From: Actinostola sp. cb2023
Lineage: Eukaryota; Cnidaria; Anthozoa; Actiniaria; Actinostolidae
Length of the DNA: 64,000 nucleotides
Direction of reading: 5' to 3'
Assembly (NCBI GenBank): GCA_033675265.1
Contig: JAUJYZ010000350.1
Span: 1-64,000, forward strand
A program made the position numbers and the translations under genes. The number at the start of each line of letters is the position of its first letter. Within the stretch, counting starts at the first letter, position 1. Below are positions 46,668 through 57,675 of this stretch, one piece after another. The notes beneath the pieces were generated by a model, which did no database searches, was not told where the DNA came from, and saw nothing but the letters and a program-made list of their open reading frames with translations.

Positions 46668-48972
46668 ATATGCCTTGGACTTGGCCATGTTGAACTGCGC
46701 CCATTGAAATTCACCTTCTAAACAAGAGATTCCTCATGACCTCACATTCTTGTGTGTAGAACAGAGCACTGATGGAGGGAGGGTGTGGAGTGTGTCTCAT
46801 CCTCCCCCCTGGAAGGTCTGTTTTAACTGAAGGGGCACAAGCATTAAATTTGGCAGTATTTTTGATATAAGATTATAAGCCCAGAATTGTGAGTCCAATG
46901 TCTTGTTTATATAGCAAGTGTTAATGGTGGAGTATGGAAGTACTTCTCAGCAGTGTGTTGGTTCTATGCCAAGAATCTCTATGACAAGTACAAGCATCCT
47001 CTGGGAATGATTGCTACTGACTGGGGAGGAACTCCTGTTGAAGCGTGGTCTTCTCCTGACGCTCTTGCAACCTGTAACATCACCGATCTAATCCCACGCA
47101 AGTATGAGGATTCTTTACCATCATTCTTCATTTATTACGTTTTTGTCACATTTATTTCTTAAAACATATTTTCACAGACACACGGTGCAACATTGCGCAC
47201 AACATTACCACCAATGACAAACTCTCAATACGTATCTACCTCTGTAATATGTTGCACACAATGTTGCAGAAGATGGCCACACCAATTGCAGAGGTGGACA
47301 CATGCTGCAATCATAATGATGAAATGTTGCATTAACATAATCTTGACAAGCTGAGATGCAACTCTGGTTGTTTGTCTGCGAGTGTCTGCTTACTGCAACT
47401 CACTCTGCTGTTTGTTGTGTTTGTTGTAGGGTTTTGCCTGAAGAGGAAATATTTGCTCCACCAAATCCATCCAAACCCTCTGTCTTATACAATGCGATGA
47501 TTCATCCATTGCTTAAGATGACTGTATTTGGAGCAATATGGTATCAAGGAGAGGCTAATGCTGGAGTACCCAACAACTACAACTGTACCTTTCCTGCTAT
47601 GATTGATGACTGGCGTCAGAAATGGTATACCAGCACTGGTGGACATACAGACCCATTGTTTGCCTTTGGCTTTGTGCAGGTATCTAGTGTACATTGAATG
47701 GTTTGAGAAGCTAGATCAATCGGCCTCGTGTTTTCAACCCACGGTGTTCGGATACTCTTTCTCGTGTATGATCTATCACATGACCACTTCTTATCCCTTT
47801 ACATATTCCTAACATTATATTGTAGTTTTTAGTGTAAATTGATTGTTATTTCTGACAGCTGTCTAGTTATGGTGACGACCCTACCGTTATTGGTGGATTT
47901 CCCGTCATCCGCTGGGCACAGACAGCAAACTATGGCTACGTACCTAATGCACGCATGCGCAATGTCTTCATGGCCGTTTCCATGGATTTGGGTAATGCGT
48001 CGTCACCCTGGGGAAGTATTCATCCTAATGATAAACAAGATGTAGGATACCGTTTGGCTTTATCAGGCCGCGCTATAGCTTACTCGGAGTCAGGTGTGTA
48101 CTATACAGGACCTTTAGCAGTCAAGATAATGATTTCCTTGCAGTCGATGCCGAGAACTTGGTTATTTGAGGTCTTGTACAGTGACGTCGGAGCAGAAGGA
48201 ATAGAGATACGAGCAAGATCTGGCTTTGAGGTATGAAAATATTGAAGACATAGAGTCCTGTGGCGCGACCGCAGGCTACGTTTTCGTATGAGTGGGAAAG
48301 TTACCACACCGTCACCGCACCGCGCCTTGCCGTATTGAAAGAGTTTGATTGGATGAGATGCATCTGCACGCTTTTTGATTGGTTCAGAAAGGAAGCCATT
48401 TGAGTGTCACGGTACCGTAAGTATCTCACTCGAACGAAAATGACTCTAAACGTGTGATGATGGTAAAAGAGTCTGCCACAGGAAGCCCACTTTCCTCTGA
48501 AGATATTATGTGCTCGTCTTTTTGATGGGCTTCCTGTGGTAGAGCGCACGGGTTACTATATTGGACTCCCTGTGCTAAAACACGTGTAACCTTACGGAAT
48601 CACCCTGGAGACAGAGACGTATACAACGGTGTATACTTACATAAAGACAGGCGATTGCGTGTGTAATAGCACAGGTAGCCCATCAAAAGACGCGAATACT
48701 ATGCTTTGACGTCACAGTTACCATGGTATCTTTTCTTTCTTTAGTTTGTGTGCGAGTCTAACGGAGTAACCTCTGACTGGATAGAGGCCCAGATATTGAC
48801 CAGTTCATTCGCTGAGGTCGATCTACTCGGCTTGTGTCCGTCGGGCACTGACCGCCCGACGGGAATTCGTTACGCGTGGCGTCAAGATCCATGTACTTTC
48901 AAGACATGCGCAGTTTATAGTAAAACGGAGGGGTTACCAAGCCCACCGTTTGTAAAATACGCGCCATTTTAA
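42166..48972 (+). CDS. SIAE: Sialate O-acetylesterase (SIAE)
   Basis: Seven coding exons: 42166-42391, 44225-44403, 44991-45129, 46915-47101, 47430-47679, 47859-48230, 48745-48972. All introns are GT-AG with matching phases, and the total is 1581 nt, 526 residues, close to the vertebrate length. A signal peptide (SCSIFLFLYYITLNSVLS) begins it. The catalytic serine motif GDVWICSGQSNMQ is in exon 2. Exon 4 has WGGTPVEAWSS, exon 5 AIWYQGEAN and NCTFPAMIDDWR, exon 6 GSIHPNDKQDVGYRL with the likely catalytic His. It removes 9-O-acetyl groups from sialic acids in lysosomes or after secretion. Introns hold several MITEs, a LINE fragment and a SINE. Exons 4-7 are repeated in the right arm of the large palindrome. 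Confidence 0.96.
42687..43359. mobile_element. MITE of about 670 bp in SIAE intron 1
   Basis: Ends TGCATCTATCAGCGGCTTCC and the inverted GGAAGCCGCTGATAGATGCA. A 48-bp foldback half-site (43246-43293) has been inserted inside. The inner sequence is rich in CCCCGGGG runs near both ends. Confidence 0.75.
43764..44050. mobile_element. MITE of about 290 bp in SIAE intron 1
   Basis: TATATAGCTAATTGCATAAT...GTCGGGTTGAAAATCAT and its inverted partner at the right form arms of about 50 bp. TA-rich ends. Confidence 0.75.
44080..44202. mobile_element. MITE of about 123 bp just before SIAE exon 2
   Basis: CAGCTATTTCAAAAAAGGTT and its inverted partner AACCTTTTTTGAAATAGCTG, TA on both sides. It ends 22 bp before exon 2 and so lies against the splice acceptor region. 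Confidence 0.8.
44565..44749. mobile_element. GAGTC-family MITE in SIAE intron 2
   Basis: GAGTCGTTTTCATATGAGTG and the inverted CACTCAAACGAAAACGACTC, TA flanks. Same family as 38812-39018. Confidence 0.75.
45173..46267. mobile_element. Family B MITE split by a LINE fragment
   Basis: Ends CAGTCATTTGCAAAAATTC and the inverted GAATTTTTGCAAATGACTG, TA flanks. The inside matches the uninterrupted copy at 28.4 kb except for an 800-bp insertion at 45369-46166. Located in SIAE intron 3. Confidence 0.85.
45369..46166 (+). mobile_element. 5'-truncated non-LTR retrotransposon (zf-RVT end)
   Basis: A 10-bp target duplication, AAGTTAGGAA, flanks it (45359-45368 and 46167-46176). The inside holds the C-terminal part of a LINE reverse-transcriptase protein, open to a stop at 45941. 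The zf-RVT signature is LCSFCQSNNETIEHIFVYC (about 45580-45640). The 3' end runs into A-rich (AAATA)n sequence. It has no start of its own. The LINE clade is not determined. This is a clean target-primed insertion into the MITE. Confidence 0.85.
46368..46667 (+). mobile_element. tRNA-derived SINE with ATT/GAT tail
   Basis: Box A GTGGCCGAGTGG (about 46377-46388) and box B GGTTCAATTC (46422-46431) lie 34 bp apart as in a tRNA-type polymerase III promoter. The rest does not fold as a tRNA. It ends in (ATT)n and about 12 GAT units (46631-46667), a usual SINE microsatellite tail. In SIAE intron 3. Confidence 0.75.
48253..48446. mobile_element. GAGTC-family MITE in SIAE intron 6
   Basis: Left end GAGTCCTGTGGCGCGACC (with an added GC-rich start) and the inverted GAAAATGACTC at the right, TA flanks. 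The right arm of the palindrome has the same element at 61256-61453. Confidence 0.65.
48484..48545. mobile_element. CACAGG-family hairpin in SIAE intron 6
   Basis: CACAGGAAGCCCACTTTCC and, inverted, GATGGGCTTCCTGTGG. Another CACAGGTAGCCCATC follows at about 48670. Both lie between SIAE exons 6 and 7. Confidence 0.5.
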
Positions 48973-49144
48973 ATTTTTGCCACAGGCAACCCAAGAAGTA
49001 CAAACAACACCTTAAAATGCTGAATTTACTTACTACGTTTTTTACACTGTTAAAGAGTTTCATTGTAGACACGTCTTGTTGATTGTTATGCACCGACACA
49101 GTCTCTACTAGTTTAACCACTACAGAATAGAATACTTCAAAGAA

Positions 49145-49270
49145 GATATTTCAAAGACAAAAAAAACGTAGAAATACTAAAGTGACGACTGATTAGTATT
49201 TTTTAAATACTAATCAGTCGTCACTTTAGTATTTCTACGTTTTTTTTGTCTTTGAAATATCTTCTTTGAA
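49145..49270. repeat. Perfect hairpin, left arm only
   Basis: GAAGATATTTCAAAGACAAA...GATTAGTATTTTTTAAATACTAATC...TTTGTCTTTGAAATATCTTC. The right arm of the palindrome carries only one half, so the second half was added to the left copy or lost from the right. Confidence 0.85.
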
Positions 49271-49802
49271 GTGTAAGAAAAACTATAATTGATTTCATTG
49301 TTATATTTTCTCTAAAAGTGAAATGCTTTAGGCTCTCTTTCTAAAAGACGCTCTTGCTAGCTTGGCACATCTGCACCTACACAAAGAGAGTCAGACAATG
49401 AAGAGGCACATCTAACCAGGAACCGCTGGTGTGACTGCGTCAAGTGAATACTTCCATTGAGTGTTCAACCTAACATGCAAATAATCTCGTTCATTTCTGT
49501 ATTGGTTTTCACAAGCAAAGCCTGCACGAGTTCAAGAGGCGCGTTATAACACTGTAAAACAGTCCTGATGCAGTATGTGCAAAAATCAACATTTTCTATT
49601 TTTGCGCGCCCTTATGATTCCATCGGAACCGTTCAGTTTCACATGACACAGACTTGCTGTGCTTTAACTAGCGTGTAAACCAAGCTTAAAAGAACAATAA
49701 TGGGGATTAAATATTATAGATGATGTCAAAACGAACATATATATGGCACACGTCGATGCGGTGCATGTGTGGAGGTCCAGTAGACAAGATAGATATAAGG
49801 GG

Positions 49803-50065
49803 TTTTCCTTTCCCATTCATCCCTTTCCCATTCATCTCTCCCACCCATCCCTTTCCCAGTCATCCCTTTCACCCATCCCTTTCCCAGTCATCCCTTTCGC
49901 AGTCATCCCTTTCACCCATCCCTTTCCCAGTCATCCCTTTCACCCATCCCTTTCCCAGTCATCCCTTTCACCCATCCCTTTCCCAGTCATCCCTTTCACC
50001 CATCCCTTTCCCAGTCATCCCTTTCACCCATCCTTTCCCAGTCATCCCTTTCACCCATCCTTTCA
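49803..50065. repeat. Minisatellite, CCCATCCCTTTCCCAGTCAT units
   Basis: About nine imperfect copies of a unit near 29 bp (CCCATCCCTTTCCCAGTCAT plus CCCTTTCA). A related block lies at 50285-50540. The same arrays in the right arm differ in unit number and order. Confidence 0.9.
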
Positions 50066-50284
50066 AAGTCACAGAAAAAACCATATTGGGAGGTACATTA
50101 AACTATGTATGTATGTATGTCATCCGGTATAGTTGAGTATTTCTACGTAGTATCAGCCTTTCTTGAATTTCATGTTTGCCATATGTATAGCTGATTAGAT
50201 CTTTTACAGATCCTACGTATACCTACAGCATTTTCGTTCACGGTTCCCTCTTTCAAGTTTATAGTTGAGTATAGTTGTTCGTTA

Positions 50285-50540
50285 TTCATCCCTTTCCACC
50301 CATCCTTCCTCATTCCTTCCTTTCCCAGTCATCTCTTTCACCCATGCCTTTCCTAGTCATCCCTTTCACCATCCCTTTCACCCATTCATCCCTTATCACC
50401 GGCCATCCCTTTCCCAGTCATCCCTTTCACTTGTCCCTTTCATCCGTCCCTTGTCCATTCATCCCTTTCACCAATCCGATTTCCCATTCATTCCTTTCCC
50501 AGTCATCTCTTTCACCCATCAATTTCCCAGTCATCCCTAG
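50285..50540. repeat. Minisatellite, second block
   Basis: Imperfect copies of the same CCCTTTCACCC and CCCAGTCATC units with more drift. Confidence 0.85.
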
Positions 50541-51261
50541 AAATTGAATTTGCCTCATAAAACGTTTATTTATAAGTACACATGTTAATTTTGGGTTATT
50601 ACAGACTGAACAATAAGAAACTAATATCGTTCACTTTGGTGCGAATTGCTTTCGTTGAAATAGGCCGGATTTAGATAGTCTAACGTCAAACCTGCGGTGT
50701 ATTTATTGTTTGACGTTGTCACCAAGCAATTAATTATTTATTGAGTATTAAAAAGCGACTATTTTTAGCCAGAGATGTTCTTGTTGTTGTTTGTCTCACG
50801 AAACCCGCTAGCCATAATTGTTCTAGAAAAACTCTCAAGCTACAAGATTTGTATCTATATTATTCGCAGCTAAACTATGACAGTAAACTACGTCATCTGA
50901 CTATAAAACATGGAAGTACAGGTACAAGTGTTTCTGAAATAGCTTGAAGTGTGGTGTATGAAGAATAAAGAACAACAGGTAGACGACACATACAACCATC
51001 ATTCTTGTTTTTGTTGCCGCAGTATTTTTTTCACGCGTCTAGCTAGCTATGTATATTCAGTTCAAATTCCATGCATCCTACGATCGTATATAATTAGAGA
51101 ATGATAATTATGCATGCCATGGGGCTTGTTGGAAAATCTATCATAACACCGAATCATCTTATTGCAAGGCCGCGACTAGATTCATCTACTTTTGTCATCT
51201 CTCACTGACGGATCTTGTCAGTCAAGTAATCGGGCTCTAATCAAACAGCTTTTAAGACCAG

Positions 51262-51290
51262 CCAATCAGAAGCTTTCTTTGCTATAAATA
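51262..51290 (+). promoter_or_regulatory. CCAAT box and TATA box
   Basis: CCAAT at about 51262-51266 and TATAAATA at 51283-51290, correctly ordered and about 20 bp apart. They would start transcription near 51315, just before the 210-codon frame. Both are kept in the right arm. Confidence 0.65.
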
Positions 51291-51334
51291 ATTCATTACG
51301 AGACAGATGCACAACACTTTGGAGACACACTCGA

Positions 51335-51967
51335 GTGTTTTTACTTTTTCCACACAGCTCTGGAGCACCAAACAGCCTTGTACGGCACGCGCTCGGTTGT
51401 TGGTTTTTATTATGTGCGTTACTGAATCTGAAGTCTAATCAGTGTAATATTGTGACCAATACAATGCGGCTACGATGTGCCTACAGCCGCAACAGATCAT
51501 GGAACAATTCAACAGCATTGCGTACAATTGTAGAAGAAGGAGAGAGTGACAGTGACACTCAATGTAAAAGAAATTCAACAGAGTTGTGCCCACGTAACAT
51601 CAAAGCAACTTGCAAGGAAACAAGGAAACAAAACCGAGAAAGAAGTTACGAAGACATCGAAAACAACTCTTTTCAAATAAAAACTGGTCTACAAAACAGA
51701 GCTTTGAACACATTTGCAGTCAAGGCCGGAGAATCACAGAGTTTTACTCTGACAGATAAATCGTCTCGATCGACAAAGTTTCACACCAATGTTATAAACG
51801 ACGAAACATCGAGTACGCGAGATTTGGCTTCCAGGCTTTTCCCAGAATTCTTTGCGGAGCAGTTAGTGAATGACAGACTGAACCTGACTGAGAAATCCGT
51901 CCGTTTGAAGTCTGATATTGATCCACTGATAGACTCTTGGCTTGGAGTTTATGGCAGAAGCAGTTAG
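51335..51967 (+). CDS. Unknown protein, open frame of 210 codons, left copy
   Basis: The frame is open from about 51335 to a stop at 51965; the first ATG in frame is at 51464 (about 167 residues). Upstream of it the same frame carries a hydrophobic stretch (HALGCWFLLCALLNLKS) that looks like a signal peptide but has no ATG; a pyrimidine-rich CACACAG before it could be a splice acceptor joining an unseen first exon. The rest is polar, S/T/E/N-rich, with several cysteines (CAYS, CKRNSTELC, KATC). AATAAA follows about 12 bases after the stop. Two residue changes separate it from the right-arm copy. I do not recognise the family; a small secreted or peptide-precursor-like protein is one possibility. 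Confidence 0.5.
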   Translation: MFLLFPHSSGAPNSLVRHALGCWFLLCALLNLKSNQCNIVTNTMRLRCAYSRNRSWNNSTALRTIVEEGESDSDTQCKRNSTELCPRNIKATCKETRKQNRERSYEDIENNSFQIKTGLQNRALNTFAVKAGESQSFTLTDKSSRSTKFHTNVINDETSSTRDLASRLFPEFFAEQLVNDRLNLTEKSVRLKSDIDPLIDSWLGVYGRSS

Positions 51968-52735
51968 CATTATTGATTAATAAATACACACCCTGGAACA
52001 GTGTGTGTTATTGTGTGGTCCAAAAACCGAAGTGCATTTTAACCACCCAGCCGTACAGTGATCATGTGGCTTTATTAATACACTCCATCCACAACTGCGC
52101 GCGGATCACTGCCATCTCGAATTTCGCGGCATACAATGAAAGGAACTTTACAGCTGAAACTTTAAAAAGACAAAAGAGTAGAACAATGTCATCGTTGCAA
52201 CAACAAACTTATGACATGATGATGCCGAATAATCATGACATGGGTTCTAACTCTTCTCTACGTACAAGCATCAATCACACCTAGACATAGGGAGCCCATT
52301 TCCTTTGTAATGATCTCTCAATGCATTGCGCGCGTACCGGAAGTCTGGAACTCTAGCTCTCTCTATACGATGTCTCCAACGTCATGTTTGTACCGTGATT
52401 ATCAGATGGTAAATAGTTCGTCCGCTGAACAGATTTCCACAGAGAGAGGGATCTTTTTGTTTCATTAGTCTCTACCCCAGTACGCATGCTCTATCTGTGT
52501 TAAAAATAGAACGACTCGGTGTAAATGCACTCGATAAAAGTTCGAGAACTGTCGGTAAAACCGAAGTCATGCTTGTTTGTAAAGTGAAATAACTAAGTGT
52601 TTGGATTTATATTTGTTGTGTAAAAGGTTTGTTAAGGGACCGGTCATTATTAATGTAGGGGGGTGGGGGGGAGAATTTTTTTTTTCCGGAAGATAAAGTT
52701 GAGCAGCCCCCCCTCTCATAATTCACATTTTAGTG

Positions 52736-52767
<32 letters not shown>

Positions 52768-53600
52768 ATAGTGTTTCCAATCATTTTATAATTAGGCCAT
52801 GGATCTGTTTTTAATTACTTTTACTCTGGTTTTATTATACCAGTGGCCTGTACCTTTTTCTTTCTTTTAGTTTTTGAAATATACACCTATAAAATCAATT
52901 ATGTTAGTCCCCCGAAAAGGTAGCCTGCATAGCCAGGTTCTAGGGGAAGGGAATGGGAAGGGGAACCCCTCCGGCTTCCCCTCCTTTCCCCTCAGAGCCT
53001 GGCTACGCAGGCTACCGAAAAGGGTGAAAGGTGCGACCCTGAAGGATCATGGGGGTTTTCTATATATTAGCAGCCATATTCTTCATGAACGTCTTGTACT
53101 AAACAAGAACATTGCGGTGAACCCAAAGTCAAGTGATATTTAGAATGAGATGGCTGCATGAATTTGTTGTCGAAATGTCTGGGAATTCAGGTAGAAAGAC
53201 TTGGTAAACAGACGTATCTCTGGGGTCCGCACCTTTGTGAGTCAAGGGTGACTAACTTAATTGAATTAGGTGTATACCTGAATTGTAAAAACAAACAAAC
53301 AAAAATGTTTATTTGAATCAAACGTAATGAGTATCCAAAGCATCCTTGTTTCATAATAATATAGAGTATATCTTTGCTTATTAAATTTAATAGGCCTAAT
53401 TTCTATAGGTTAAATGAAGAATAACCAATACGACGTAGAATTATTCGGATTTAATTTTGCACAATATTTCGACTAGCCATACTAGTCTTCATCAGGTGCA
53501 TGTGAGATTTTACAAGTGACTTGACTAAATATAATGGTAAAAAGGAAATGACGTTATAATACATGATATGATAGCGAGAGATAAATAATAGTGTAACTGA
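51968..53600. other. No gene seen; MITE-like inverted repeat and homopolymers
   Basis: Poly-C near 52740-52768 and a GTAGCCTGC...GCAGGCTAC inverted pair at about 52919-53018 that looks like a small MITE. Short open frames lack support. Confidence 0.5.
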
Positions 53601-53879
53601 TTAGTAGGTTTCATCGCGTTTATTAAGGCCATTAGGTTCAAGAGTGTTAGCACGTGTTATGAGGTAAGCTTCTTTGGCTTTGCGAATAGCATCACGAGAA
53701 GAGAAAATTTGTTCTAAAGGATTTAAAAGGATATTAGATGCAGAGTGGTCAGGGTTAGATAGAAAATGTTCAGATGCAGTAGTAGGTTTAGATTTACTAG
53801 AAGGTTTGTCAACTGTCCTACGATGTTCGTTGAAGCGGTCTTTGAGTCTACGTTTGGTTTCACCAATGTACTGTTTGTT
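53601..53879 (-). mobile_element. GIY-YIG tail of a retroelement, left copy
   Basis: About 92 codons on the minus strand open to a stop at 53601-53603. The residues QYIGETKRRLKDRFNEH are the YIG-side motif of a GIY-YIG endonuclease with its GxTxRxLxxRxxEH helix. Such domains are C-terminal in Penelope-like retroelements. The 5' part and reverse transcriptase are absent, so it is a 5'-truncated copy. The sequence 3' of it (GATGAAGACTAGTATGGC...) would be the element's trailer. Confidence 0.7.
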
Positions 53880-54762
53880 TACATTTCTATATTTCTATAG
53901 CTTGATTTAGACCTAATTTGTGTTATTTTCTTTTAGAATGAATTAATCATTCTAAAAAACTTGTTTGTTCCTGGCTTTGTTCACATTAAGGCTCTTCAAG
54001 GAAAACTCAATAACCCCCCCTCCCCCCCCCCCCCCTTCTGATAGTCATTTTAATCATGATCCACCCCCTGTCCTATTTAAAAAATCACCTGACCCCCCCC
54101 CCCATGATTTCTCCCCCCCCCCCCCCCACCCCCCTTCATTAATAATGACCGGTCCCTAATTGAAAAAAATTCGATAAAACTGTTTACCAAAAAAACTTTT
54201 AAAATAGATGAAAAATGAAGGCATGTCGCGTGTGCTACACATGGGTACATTCGATGAGTGGCTCTATAAACATATCGCATCCGGGTCGCTGCTTTCAATA
54301 GTCAGTGAATTAACTAGAGTATTTTATATTTAGTAGTACTGATAGTACAATTTATGTTGCACGGTTCGTGTGTTTGTACTCTATCAGAAAATTGATTTAG
54401 TACTAAACAATACAATTTATGTTGCACGGTTTAAGTGTTTGGTGACCTTTGTTTATAGTTTTCAATGCCGGAGGGATGGGAGCAAATACATTGAATTTCA
54501 CGGGGAACTAAATGTCTAATTTTCAGACATTGTAGATGCAAACAACCCATAAATACCGTTACCAGGTTCCAGACTAAACCGTTACAGGGAATTTTAATTA
54601 GTGTCGTTTCTTCCTAAGGATTACCTGTTTGTGTGCACTTTGCCGTATAGCTGATAGAGGAGTAAGACCCTCGGGCTTTTCATGCTACATTTCATGCTAC
54701 ATTTATCAAGCTTGTTTACACATGGTTGGTCATTAATCCATCAATCATCAATACGAAAGTCC

Positions 54763-54780
54763 CGACCAATCAACGCGCTA
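54763..54780. other. 18-nt centre of the palindrome
   Basis: CGACCAATCAACGCGCTA is the only unpaired sequence between the arms. The 60 bp on each side pair perfectly (from TGGTTGGTCATTAATCCATC outward). Confidence 0.9.
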
Positions 54781-55666
54781 GGACTTTCGTATTGATGATT
54801 GATGGATTAATGACCAACCATGTGTAAACAAGCTTGATAAATGTAGCATGAAATGTAGCATGAAAAGCCCGAGGGTATTACTCCTCTATCAGCTATACGG
54901 CAAAGTGCACACAAACAGGTAATCCTTAGGAAGAAACGACACTAATTAAAATTCCCTGTAACGGTTTAGTCTGGAACCTGGTAACGGTATTTATTGGTTG
55001 TTTGCATCTACAATGTCTGAAAATTAGACATTTAGTTCCCCGTGAAATTCAATGTATTTGCTCCCATCCCTCCGGCATTGAAAACTATAAACAAAGGTCA
55101 CCAAACACTTAAACCGTGCAACATAAATTGTATTGTTTAGTACTAAATCAATTTTCTGATAGAGTACAAACACACGAACCGTGCAACATAAATTGTACTA
55201 TCAGTACTACTAAATATAAAATACTCTAGTTAATTCACTGACTATTGAAAGCAGCGACCCGGATGCGATATGTTTATAGAGCCACTCATCGAATGTACCC
55301 ATGTGTAGCACACGCGACATGCCTTCATTTTTCATCTATTTTAAAAGTTTTTTTTGGTAAACAGTTTTATCGAATTTTTTTCAATTAGGGACCGGTCATT
55401 ATTAATGAAGGGGGGTGGGGGGGGGGGGGGAGAAATCATGGGGGGGGGGGGTCAGGTGATTTTTTAAATAGGACAGGGGGTGGATCATGATTAAAATGAC
55501 TATCAGAAGGGGGGGGGGGGGGGGAGGGGGGGTTATTGAGTTTTCCTTGAAGAGCCTTAATGTGAACAAAGCCAGGAACAAACAAGTTTTTTAGAATGAT
55601 TAATTCATTCTAAAAGAAAATAACACAAATTAGGTCTAAATCAAGCTATAGAAATATAGAAATGTA

Positions 55667-55944
55667 ACAAACAGTACATTGGTGAAACCAAACGTAGACT
55701 CAAAGACCGCTTCAACGAACATCGTAGGACAGTTGACAAACCTTCTAGTAAATCTAAACCTACTACTGCATCTGAACATTTTCTATCTAACCCTGACCAC
55801 TCTGCATCTAATATCCTTTTAATTCCTTTAGAACAAATTTTCTCTTCTCGTGATGCTATTCGCAAAGCCAAAGAAGCTTACCTCATAACACGTGCTAACA
55901 CTCTTGAACCTAATGGCCTTAATAAACGCGATGAAACCTACTAA
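55667..55944 (+). mobile_element. GIY-YIG tail of a retroelement, right copy
   Basis: Same frame as the left copy, plus strand here, open to TAA at 55942. One residue differs. No upstream reverse transcriptase. Confidence 0.7.
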
Positions 55945-56775
55945 TCAGTTACACTATTATTTATCTCTCGCTATCATATCATGTATTATAACGTCATTTC
56001 CTTTTTACCATTATATTTAGTCAAGTCACTTGTAAAATCTCACATGCACCTGATGAAGACTAGTATGGCTAGTCGAAATATTGTGCAAAATTAAATCCGA
56101 ATAATTCTACGTCGTATTGGTTATTCTTCATTTAACCTATAGAAATTAGGCCTATTAAATTTAATAAGCAAAGATATACTCTATATTATTATGAAACAAG
56201 GATGCTTTGGATACTCATTACGTTTGATTCAAATAAACATTTTTTGTTTGTTTGTTTTTACAATTCAGGTATACACCTAATTCAATTAAGTTAGTCACCC
56301 TTGACTCACAAAGGTGCGACCCCAGAGATACGTCTGTTTACCAAGTCTTTCTACCTGAATTCCCAGACATTTCGACAACAAATTCATGCAGCCATCTCAT
56401 TCTAAATATCACTTGACTTTGGTTCACCGCAATGTTCTTGTTTAGTACAAGACGTTCATGAAGAATATGGCTGCTAATATATAGAAACCCCCATGATCCT
56501 TCAGGGTCGCACCTTTCACCCTTTTCGGTAGCCTGCGTAGCCAGGCTCTGAGGGGAAAGGAGGGGAAGCCGGAGGGGTTCCCCTTCCCATTCCCTTCCCC
56601 TAGAACCTGGCTATGCAGGCTACCTTTTCGGGGGACTAACATAATTGATTTTATAGGTGTATATTTCAAAAACTAAAGAAAGAAAAAGGTACAGGCCACT
56701 GGTATAATAAAACCAGAGTAAAAGTAATTAAAAACAGATCCATGGCCTAATTATAAAATGATTGGAAACACTATG

Positions 56776-56807
<32 letters not shown>

Positions 56808-57675
56808 CACTAAAATGTGAATTATGAGAGGGGGGGCTGCTCAACTTTATCTTCCGGAAAAAAAAATTCTCCCCCCCACCCCCCTACATTAATAATGACC
56901 GGTCCCTTAACAAACCTTTCTACACAACAAATATAAATCCAAACACTTAGTTTATTTCACTTTACAAACAAGCATGACTTCGGTTTTACCGACAGTTCTC
57001 CGAACTTTTATCGAGTGCATTTTACACCGAGTCGTTCTATTTTTAACACAGATAGAGCATGCGTACTGGGGTAGAGACTAATGAAACAAAAAGATCCCTC
57101 TCTCTGTGGAAATCTGTTCAGCGGACGAACTATTTACCATCTGATAATCACGGTACAAACATGACGTTGGAGACATCGTATAGAGAGAGCTAGAGTTCCA
57201 GACTTCCGGTACGCGCGCAATGCATTGTGAGATCATTACAAAGGAAATGGGCTCCCTATGTCTAGTGTGATTGATGCTTGTACGTAGAGAAGAGTTAGAA
57301 CCCATGTCATGATTAATTCGGCATCATCATGTCATAAGTTTGTTGTTGCAACGATGACATTGTTCTTACTTCTTTTGTCTTTTTAAAGTTTCAGCTGTAA
57401 AGTTCCTTTTCATTTGTATGCCGCGAAATTCGAGATGGCAGTGATCCGCGCGCAGTTGTTGGATGGAGTTCTTAATAAAGCCACATGATCACTGTACGGC
57501 TTGGTTGGTGTAAATGCACTTCGGTTTTGGACCACACAATTAACACACACTTCTCCAGGGTGTCCCCTATTGGAATAGGGGTGTCCCCTATTGTCTCGCG
57601 GGCCGGAGCAGTGCTTCATTGCAGAAGCTGTTTCACTCTCAGTTCTGTTTGATCGATGTTTATTAATCAATAATG

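Larger units (their letters stand above)
48973..51261. other. 3' side of SIAE; hairpin and minisatellites, no gene
   Basis: No gene seen apart from short frames. It holds a 120-bp hairpin (49145-49270) and two minisatellites (annotated separately). Confidence 0.5.
46668..54762 (+). repeat. Left arm of a 16.4 kb palindrome
   Basis: Inverted copy of 54781-63036 with an 18-nt centre at 54763-54780. It covers SIAE exons 4-7 and all downstream sequence, and begins exactly at the GAT tail of the SINE. The arms differ by substitutions and several indels, so they are not mirror copies made by one recent fold-back read. Confidence 0.95.

Noticed and set aside
49803..50540. Possible CRISPR-like array
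   Set aside because: Units are contiguous and imperfect with no unique spacers; this is an animal minisatellite.
50741..50947. 68-codon open frame kept in both arms
   Set aside because: No ATG at its start, no domain, no splice or promoter support; identity follows from the duplication.
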